From Cerrena zonata (Eukaryota; Basidiomycota; Agaricomycetes; Polyporales; Cerrenaceae): a DNA stretch of 64,000 bases. Shown one piece after another: positions 55,701 through 64,000 of this stretch. Under the pieces are notes generated by a model, which saw only the letters and a program-made list of their open reading frames with translations, searched no databases and had not been told where the DNA came from. Numbering within the stretch: position 1 is the stretch's first letter; the number at the start of each line of letters is the position of its first letter. The stretch is from contig JASBNA010000001.1 of NCBI GenBank assembly GCA_038087015.1, positions 1,798,001-1,862,000 on the forward strand, given 5' to 3'. Both the position numbers and the translations under genes were made by a program.

Positions 55701-58700
55701 CTTTCCACTGGACCCTAACTAACAATACTCCATGGCCAAGGGTGTCTGGCTGTTTCTAGTCCATTCTTTGAGTCACTTACTGCTAAGCTGGAAACGGGCT
55801 TTCTTGCTCAAGTGCCTTGCTGTCACTACCGTGGGGTAGACGGTGCCGGCGGAGAAACTGGGGATTATTTTACGAGGAGACGGGCTTTCCTGGTATGCAG
55901 GATGCACGCAGCCGACATGGTGACTACATTACCTGCGGAACCAGGGACAGAGGTTCGTAGGGAGGTCCGACCTCGGCGGGGCGGCTCTTTACGTGGTGTT
56001 TACGAATGCTATTGGCTTGGTTGCTTGCATATTTGGAATGCTCTGCACGAGTCCTTTTAGGTATTTGCTTTTGTGTCGTTGTGACACTGAAGGAGACCGC
56101 TGCGTGTGGCGGAGAGGTTGGGCGCGATGAACGTTGAGTATGTGCAGTCATTTGTTCCCAAAATTGGAATTTGCTTATGTCAAGCTCCTCTAAGGTTCGC
56201 GGAAACAATTTCCGCATTTGGAAGGATGATCCTTTGCGGCGGTCAAGTTGTAACCGTTACCAGGAGCCGTAAGCATCCCCCGTAAGCGGCATTGTACCCA
56301 TTCCCTCAAATTAAAATATCCTCGGGTCTAATAAAGATTTCAGAGACATCGTCTAGGCCTCTCTGCTGTCAAGGACAAAGGACAGGGATCTCCGACCAGG
56401 CCACACACGACAGGAGGAAGGACAATTGCATTCTGGGAAATGGAATCTCCCTTCCACATTTCCCCGTTTCACTGTTCCAGCCTGGTCTCTTTCTCGCGTC
56501 ATTCTATTGTAACCCTTCTAGCTTACTCGCGTGTCCCTCGTCACTTTAGGCTCTCGGATCGATTTCGAATACAAGTTGCGTACTTGGGCTTCCTCAATGT
56601 AATTCTGAAACGTGCCCCTATTATCTTCTACCAGCCGTAACCCGTGTTTACCTTGAGCCGTGAGTACAGACGAAGTGATAGCGGTCATCCGACAAAATCG
56701 GTACTAACACCGAGCGCGTGGTATGATTGGCACAATCTTAGGTGCTGGTATGATTTTCTTTATCGCTCAGGTTTGGTATCCTTGCACTATCAACCTCACC
56801 AGTCACGATATCGCAGCCATTCTCACCAGTTCTCTACGACGATCATATTAGGTGATTGTGGCAAATGAATCTTCGTTACAACCCATACATGCCAGGTACG
56901 CCTCTTCATACGACATTTCCATTCGTCAGTTCAGGTGCTCCGTCAATTGACTAACTGCTGTAGGGTCCTTCCGAAAGTGTAAACGGCCCTATCCGGCTCG
57001 TCCTACAACAATTCTTCCTGCCATTTACTCGCTCACGCGGCTCACATTTTGACTCCATAGGAGAGCATGAAATGCCTCAATTGGTTTTCTAGAACGAAAA
57101 AAGATTCGGCACCTAATCTTATCCGCCTCCTCATATCTTGTTCTGCCTGACGCCACCACCAGTGAGGTCTTCAGCCACCAAAGTCTGTTTTCACCTGCTC
57201 TAACGCATCATATGCTTCAATAGATGTCGACAGATGTCGACGGTCATAAGCCACTTATCAGCAGGGGGTAAACTTACTCCAAGTCGTCCAAGTATGAGAT
57301 GCCTGTGGCTATGTACTGTATCGAGTGGGTGTGTCATTCTTCCTGACTGTATGTCTTGAGCCAAAATCAAACACCTATCTTGACCTGCTCCACACATTGA
57401 TTTGGATACATGTAAACATATCGACATGGAGCCAAACCTGCATGGCATTTTCACCTGCTTTCACTCAGGTCGCGATTCAGCCTAAACCTGGTGCACCCCG
57501 CCCTTTTAGTGGTGGTGGCGGCCGCCGCATGCTTATCACCCACGTTCCTGCTATGCAGCTTTATGAGGTGAGTTTATTATTATCTTTCATCTCCGGAAAA
57601 TCTTGAAAATATTCTCGAGAGCAAAACGACCTCGACCTTTCTGCTGGTATAAACAATTCAACAACTGCCACGTTCCCACGAGGCTGACACTGACTGTTCT
57701 GCATCACGCACACATTAGACCGACGTTCGGGATGGCAGGTCGCTAATTCACCGGAGGGGTCGTGCAAATCATCTCTGACGATCGGACGATCGGGAGTAAC
57801 CTTTCTTGGAAAGCGTCGGGATCTACCCGACTACTTTTCAGTCCCGTGCCCGATTCCCGATTTTGACCGACTCCCCCTCCACCCGCTTTGCACTTTGCAC
57901 CATCAATTCGGGGTAATAGCCAAGGAGATCCGAGGCGATGCTTTATTACCGTCAATTCCTGGACCTGTCAACGCTTACAACCGTCGTTAACAACTACTTG
58001 CTTGTTCCTAACTTTCATACCGACTTGCTCCTGAGACGGGCTGTCCATTGGTAACTCTTATTATTGTGCGACAGCTCGTTGTTTTCGTGTCCTAGACACT
58101 GGTGCCATTGAGACACCTGCTTGTGCTGTTGCCAAGCTAGGCAATTTATTGAACAGATAACCGATACGGAACGTCGCAGGAATTCTTTTCATCTCATTCT
58201 AGCACGTTGTGTGTGGGCAGGATTTTTGTGATATGATTCCTCTCGAAGGAGATCTGTGCGCACGGAAAAAACTGGGCCGCGAACCCTCCCCGCAGATGTA
58301 CGTTATGACCTGTCCATTAACCTTTCGTATCTCCGCCTTACAGACCGCGAATTCAATTTGCATTCTAGTTCGACCGAGTGCGCAGCTGTCATAGACGGAA
58401 GCGAACACCTTCCAAGTACATGTTTCAATTGTCGATCTTGTATTCTCTTCCTGAAATTTACTATCATGCTACTGCCAGCTTCTATGGAAGATTACCAACC
58501 GCCGGCAGGGTGTATTTTTCGCCCCAATAGGTCTATTGTACTCACAGTATCTATTTCATTTGGAATTCCATAATGAATGAGTTGTTTCTTTTTACACATG
58601 TACGTCGACAAAGAACACTTTCACAATCTTATCTCACACTCCTGTTTAAACTCATGGATTAGGTTATCCTCCGAGTACAATGGAAGTTCTGTAGGAAATG

Positions 58701-60379
58701 GTATGTCCATTTGAGCATGTACGACATGACGGTGCTTCGACTTCCACGTCTCGTGGCATTGTGCCTGCCGGCGGAGGATCCCTGAGAGTTTGGCACATTC
58801 TGTGGAGTCTGCAAAGTCCGGTTTTCGGTCCCACTAGCGGTAGGAAGCTACTCGCGACACCAACATTACTCCAGACAAGACCCTAAGCTCACGTCCATGG
58901 TGGATTTTGTGTTACTTTGGACGGTGGGGTGCGGAGTGCCTGCGGGCATTCTTGACATTCTTGCCGCTATCCCCGTATATCGTGCCCACCGAATGTCTGG
59001 CACAATTGTTCAACATATACACCGTGTATATCCCAGGCCCGGTGTGTCCTGGATTTGCAACATGAGTGACATTGTGACCATGCCAGTCAGACCGTTCATA
59101 CCAGACAGGAGTATTGGTACCAGGTTGACCGACATGGAAAAAGTGCGGTAATGGTTCCTGCAAACGTGATAACATGCATTGTAAATTCGTTACGTATGGC
59201 CCTCTACAATTTACTGTTTCGAATCAGGTACCCTTCTGTGGCGTTAGGGTTTTTCTAGATATGCCCCAGACTCCATTCAATCGTGTGTTCATGCTACTGG
59301 TTAAATACGAATAGGACGCTCATAATAACAAATGGAAAGCCGCGAGCCTCGTCGAACCATCTTTGCGTTAACCTTGTTCTTGTGCACGATGCGACCTCGT
59401 TTCCGTAACTTAGCACCGGTGATCTGATCATAGAACTATGTTCTTCATGATTCGGTAGACTAGGATTGTTTTCTGTAAGTGGATTCGTAGTTGTTATTTC
59501 TGCTCGTTGTGGCCGTTAATTCGAATGCAATATGCATTTCCATACCTAGCTAATAACACCGAAGGGTGAGCACTTCGATATCTGTGGCGTAAGTCAGAAG
59601 TTGGGGCTACCCTGCTATATCATGATCTAGCCTCCGTGTTGCGATCCAGCTCAGCCTGATTTGTCTTCTGGTTGCAGGAGGTTTCCGAAGAAGCAAAGCA
59701 CGGGAGCCGTATTGTTCATGAAGTTCACTGCCAAGCAGATTTCTTTGAAAATACCGGGATCCCATCCTAATACCAAAAGTGATCACTGGAGACTTACATG
59801 TCTGCCCTAGACTATCGTACCTCAACCTCGACCATGTTCATCGGCTTGCTGCCTCAACCTCAATGCTTTCTATGTTTAGCTTGGACCCACATATAAGCAT
59901 TGCGAACTTACTTTCGCTTAGTTGATGTAATGTCCTTGCTTCAAATGAACGATCGAGGTCGCCATTTACGATTGACAGTTCGGATCAATCTGCTGGGGAG
60001 ATGCATCAAGATTAGGTATCGAGCAGATCGAAAATGCTTGCCTTTGCGGTCATTGACATCAGCGGCGATCTCTCATGTGTTTAGGATGCATCACTCCTGC
60101 ACATAGCTGCAGATCAATTGATTGCAAGCTGTGAATTACAGCCCTAGCACATGCAGGTGGACGGTCTCAGAGCTTTGGTTCGGACATTCGGTAGGCGGTT
60201 TCAGAGGTGGATCAGCAGAAAATAATAAAGCGGGACCTCTATCGTATTGATGATTTAGTGTGCACATTAGGGTTCCTGAAGGTGAAGTTCTACTGCAGTG
60301 GTAGGCGGAAAATACGAAAGCGCTTCTGTCAAACACATGCGGCTAGGTACGAGCGCCTCGGGTCATACTGTATTTTACT
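52757..60379. other. Gene-poor stretch
   Basis: No gene supported over about 7.6 kb. There is a short ATT microsatellite near 53148 and one isolated exon-like piece (57469-57567, between CACTCAG and GTGAGT) without partners. The frames at 54855-56060 and 58256-58573 carry no recognisable motif. Confidence 0.4.
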
Positions 60380-61435
60380 ATGACCATGACCACCAGCAAC
60401 AGCGTAACATTCCCTTCAGCACCTTCCGCACATACAACCCCTGATGCACAGTCTTCAGGACTATCTATATCACATCATGCCACAGCTCTTGAAATTTGTG
60501 ATCTTGTTTATGGACCAACCCCTCCATCGTGGGATGCGATAGAGCGGTTTTACGAACCTTCAGCTACTTACGAGAATCCAATACTAACCGCAACCTCCCG
60601 CGAGGTCATCGCAGATATTCATTGTCTGTCCAGCCAACTTGCGCAAGTTGATATCCCGAAACCGGTTGCAGTTCTGTTCGCCCTGTTCGGAGTTAAGAGA
60701 ACGGGACGATGGAAAGATCCTTGGTTTAGAGCAATCCGAGTGTGGAGCGAGATAAATGACGTTTGCGAAAGTGATAGCTTCGGTTCGTCTTCTTGGTTGA
60801 ATTAAGGAAGGTTATGGTAATTAACAGGTTTGCGAATAGACGGTCACCATAAGACCATTGTGGAACACACCCTCAATATCTTACTCCTTCCAGGCTTGCA
60901 CTCTTCTACTTTTCAGCCGCCGACCGCAAGCGCATCGGAGCACCCTTCAGCACCCTCCGATGTATCGGTTCATCCACTGTCTACTGCTTCTACAGATAGT
61001 AGCCAACATACTACCCTGGGATTGAATGTCAACATACCATCGCCTTTTCATCTACGCCTTCCCATCATGACACGGCTCCTTTTCAATGATGTAGGACGTA
61101 TAACACATCATCGTGACTTTTGGGATGCCAAAGTGAGTTATTCGGTTTCATCTTGTCTTTAACCGACGCTCACCGATAATCAGGATTTGTTGGGCCTCGT
61201 TCCTGGAATGTCTCTCACTCAGTGGATCACAAGCCGCATCTTTGCGCAAGGTGTGAGAGGCGTAGTTGGGATTGCAAAATCCCTATTCTCCAATCGCTCT
61301 GCCCAAATCACGGATCCAATAAGGCTTCCTGCAGATGAAGAGGAAGGACTTTCTCCCGCGCAGGAATATGCAAGGTCTGTAAAGGCCGGTATCGGCCGCC
61401 AACGGTCTTTACACGGACATGGTGCACTTGTTTGA
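60380..61435 (+). CDS. Conserved fungal protein, possible NTF2/SnoaL-like fold (319 aa)
   Basis: Three exons with matching phases: 60380-60782, 60828-61132 and 61184-61435; introns of 45 and 51 nt (the first uses donor GTTCGT). The opening ALEICDLVYGPTPPSWDAIE and FYEPSATYENPILTATSREV resembles the start of NTF2-like (SnoaL-like) domains, where a helix pair is followed by a cone of strands; VWSEINDVCES and HKTIVEHTLNILLLPG would be the later strands. FHLRLPIMTRLLFNDVGRIT and DLLGLVPGMSLTQWITSRIF then form a conserved C-terminal part seen in uncharacterised fungal proteins. No signal peptide or catalytic signature is evident. The fold is my inference from pattern; the gene itself is well supported by splicing and composition. 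Confidence 0.7.
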
Positions 61436-64000
61436 GTCCAAGTTGAATACCGTAGACATTAGGTTCGGCCCTCTCATCTACGCCCGACATAGAATTCGCC
61501 GTGTTTAACACCGATTTCCATACGTCCGTCTCGATGTTCTCCTTGGAATACTTCTCCCTCGACGCCGCCGACTGTTGTTGTTTAAACCCTCAGCGCACTT
61601 CTTTTGGCTCGGGAGAAAATTGGCCTATCCCCAGCAAGAACCGGCCCTTGCGCCCAACTGCTAACTCCTGTCAATCCTTTCCTTGCTTCATTCCCGCTCA
61701 CGGCATATTTTATTCCCCGGAGAACTTTCTGAGTGCGATTCAGTATATCGCCCACTCCTCACGTTACCACCAATTGCATGTCCTTCAACCCTCCCTTATC
61801 CCAATAATCCCAATATGGAGTTTGAGCGTTCCAGGACTGAGTGCCAATAACAAGGCAGCGTCCGCCGATGACATTTGCGATGCAAACCCCCTCTATTATC
61901 ACCCCAGTCACCATGTGGTGAAGAGTTGCAACGTACCCACGTCATGTACGCCTTCCGTTGGGATCTTGGATAGCCCAAGGAGATCTCAAACCGGGACTTT
62001 GCCTTCGTGCCTGTTCTTCAATTGTATAGCTCGACAGGGACAAATAGATTCTCCTAGGGTGGCGGGTTGGTCAGTCGCAGCTATACGGGGCGAGAGAGGA
62101 TCGTAGGCTCTCTTCAGGTACCATGCGTACCGCTGTACATAGAGCGATATTTGCCAGTATAGCTTGAAGTCATGCATATACTGTCGAGACTGCGCCACTC
62201 CATATAGTGCGAATATTACTCATCGCTTCCGAATCCGAGGAATTCGCACCACACCTCAGGTTCTCTTGCCGTTAAGCTACTTGACTATGTGACCCACTAT
62301 AATTCACATTGGTGACCGAAGACCTTTTCTTTGGAAGTAATTCATTCATTATTTCATAAAACTGCGATTATTTAAGCCCATTCGACCCGACGGGATCCCG
62401 CTCTGTGGCGCGGAGATCTTGGTCTCGCATCTGAGGTCAATTGTATCCCCAGCAGGTCCGCTTCTGCTGAAGTAGGGATAACCAAATACCTAATACCACC
62501 GAAGTAACTTGGCCGAGGCGCAGTGTTACCGCTGTCGTACAGTCTAAAGTTGTTCTCAACCCCCATCCTTCACACTGTATGCGCATATAGCCACGACGAT
62601 CTCGGTAAGTGCTGCCAGTGTCCATTCTAATTTACTAAATGTTACATTTTTGAATATTGGGGACAGCTGACATATGCTGTACGTACATACAAAGTACGTA
62701 TATACAGAGCGTCTCGAATCTAAATCCATGCGTGCTCTGCATCAGCTGATGAGGAAACGCCCAGGTAGAGAGTTTTAGTATTTTCAACTTTGCAGACCAA
62801 GGAACCGCTGGGGCTACTCCAAGAGAGGCTATTTTCCCTGAGGGATTGCTTGGACAGGTGGATGATCGCCTGTGCAGGAGTGTGCACCCCAAGTTTAGAT
62901 CCTGACGCTATCTGACTCCAAGTAGGGTGATAAGTAGACATCCCTGCGCAAATTCACAGAAGCACCCTGTTGCAGGGAGCGAGGGTGAGAATGTAGATGC
63001 AAAGGAAGCGGTTTCAGGTTGACAGGTCCCTGTCCAGATGTCAGAATACGTAGGAGTCCCACAGTATACGTACCCAGTCTTTGGGTTCCTCCCCCCTTTG
63101 CGTCACTCGAAGACGCCGAGGCTGTTGCGGCACTAGATGCCACTATCATCATGAGGGAAAAAACACAATCATCCATTGGCAGGGCAGACTCTGAGAGACC
63201 TAGTCTGGAGCGTAGAGTTTGAAACAGGAAAGTTGCCGAAGTGCGAATCCATGCGGATGGTAAGGACTATCTACACATTCGGCATCCGGATATGTTCGAG
63301 GCAGTGGTGTGAAATGCAACTGCGGATCAATCATGTTATCCAGCGGGAGTGGAATTGACGAACGCTGGGATTCAGGGTGTAAGCACTGGGTAATGGACGA
63401 CATGGTGGGGCATTGGAGGAGAGACTTTGCTGACAAGTTGGTATGGAGCACTGCGCGGACGACCAAATCCCGACGACAACGAGCAGTTGGTAGCAACTGG
63501 AGATTGACGGTCAGATTTGAAGGAACCATCGCAAAAGCAGTACATAGAAGTATCCTGTATCCAAGCCGGAGCTAGCAGTGGGGGTTTTTTTTTGGTAATG
63601 TAGGTCCGCTGCCTTTCATTAAGGAGATGGACACCGTATCCCGATCAGTGTAATTCTGCAACCATGAACAGGACGACGGTGATCCATATTTCTTGGGATG
63701 ATTGGTAATTGGAAAACCGTAGCGGAGGCCGAATGGAGCGTCAGGAAAACTTGTTTATCATGTAAAGTTATGTTCAAACTTGAAGACGTCACGGAAATAA
63801 GAATCCTATGGGTCAGTCGACTGACAATATGAATACAGCCATGACATGATTGACCTCTGCAGTTGGAACTTTCTTGAGAGGCTGCGAGGATTTGACACAC
63901 TTTGTGGCGTACCTGAGTTAAGGTTATTGCCATTTTGATAGGACGGCGATTGAATAGATGTAGCCAATCGCGTCGAACTTTGATATGTGCAGATCACACT
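61436..64000. other. Right end of window, no firm gene
   Basis: The longest open frame (61501-62106, plus) has no recognisable content and no splice-consistent neighbours. Minus-strand frames at 62895-63176 and 63200-63529 are also unrecognised. A gene running in from the right edge cannot be excluded. Confidence 0.3.

Noticed and set aside
57469..57567. Exon-like fragment with good acceptor and donor
   Set aside because: No upstream or downstream exon could be joined and the peptide (VAIQPKPGAPRPF...) matches nothing known to me.
61501..62106. 201-codon plus-strand open frame
   Set aside because: No recognisable domain and no splice-consistent neighbour; composition looks like chance in GC-balanced DNA.
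62195..62290. tRNA-like stretch on the minus strand
   Set aside because: No consistent acceptor stem or clear internal promoter boxes could be paired.
1..64000. CRISPR arrays, operons or ribosome-binding sites
   Set aside because: None seen; intron-rich genes and eukaryotic transposons rule out a prokaryotic reading of the window.

Overview
The window is a piece of nuclear genome from a filamentous basidiomycete, almost certainly a mushroom-forming Agaricomycete. The evidence is genes broken by many short GT-AG introns (mostly 45-70 nt), together with lineage-typical families: a KDZ transposase, a fungal TET/JBP dioxygenase, a Plavaka transposase, a chromodomain Ty3/gypsy element, a DUF6698-like protein and a basidiomycete TRP/ML-like membrane protein. 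All gene models below were spliced by eye, so boundaries are inferred unless a splice pair is named.

Layout. 1-2103 (minus): 5' part of a TRP-like membrane protein gene that runs off the left edge. 2481-19614: a proposed ~17.1 kb DNA transposon bounded by long (~725 bp) imperfect inverted repeats. It carries, on the minus strand, a 215-codon unknown gene, a KDZ transposase and a TET/JBP 5-methylcytosine-dioxygenase-like gene, followed by three unknown genes in divergent/convergent order (10209-13176 plus, 13296-17074 minus, 17283-18242 plus). The palindrome TGCGCA is strongly over-represented across this segment. 19863-21155 (minus): a small unknown gene. 21426-31705 (minus): a Plavaka transposase gene split by a very recent 6,075 bp Ty3/gypsy chromovirus (24738-30812) with apparently identical 313 bp LTRs and a perfect 5 bp target duplication. 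Removing the insertion and one target copy restores the frame. 31881-34134 (plus): a DUF6698-like gene, divergent from Plavaka.

The right half is gene-poor. It holds a ~260 bp TA-flanked MITE (37464-37723), an ING-like PHD-finger gene (39117-40714, N-terminus unresolved), a GATA zinc-finger regulator (50196-52012) and a conserved fungal protein that may have an NTF2-like fold (60380-61435). Long stretches between them (about 3.3, 1.4, 9.5, 8.4 and 2.6 kb) show no gene I can support.

The main point of interest is the KDZ-TET element. The transposase and the dioxygenase are adjacent, co-oriented and apparently intact, and they sit with extra cargo inside one pair of long inverted repeats. The pairing of KDZ transposases with TET/JBP genes in basidiomycetes is established knowledge (Iyer and colleagues, 2014). 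The long inverted repeats, the accessory genes and the dispersed TGCGCA palindromes are the parts that look less described.
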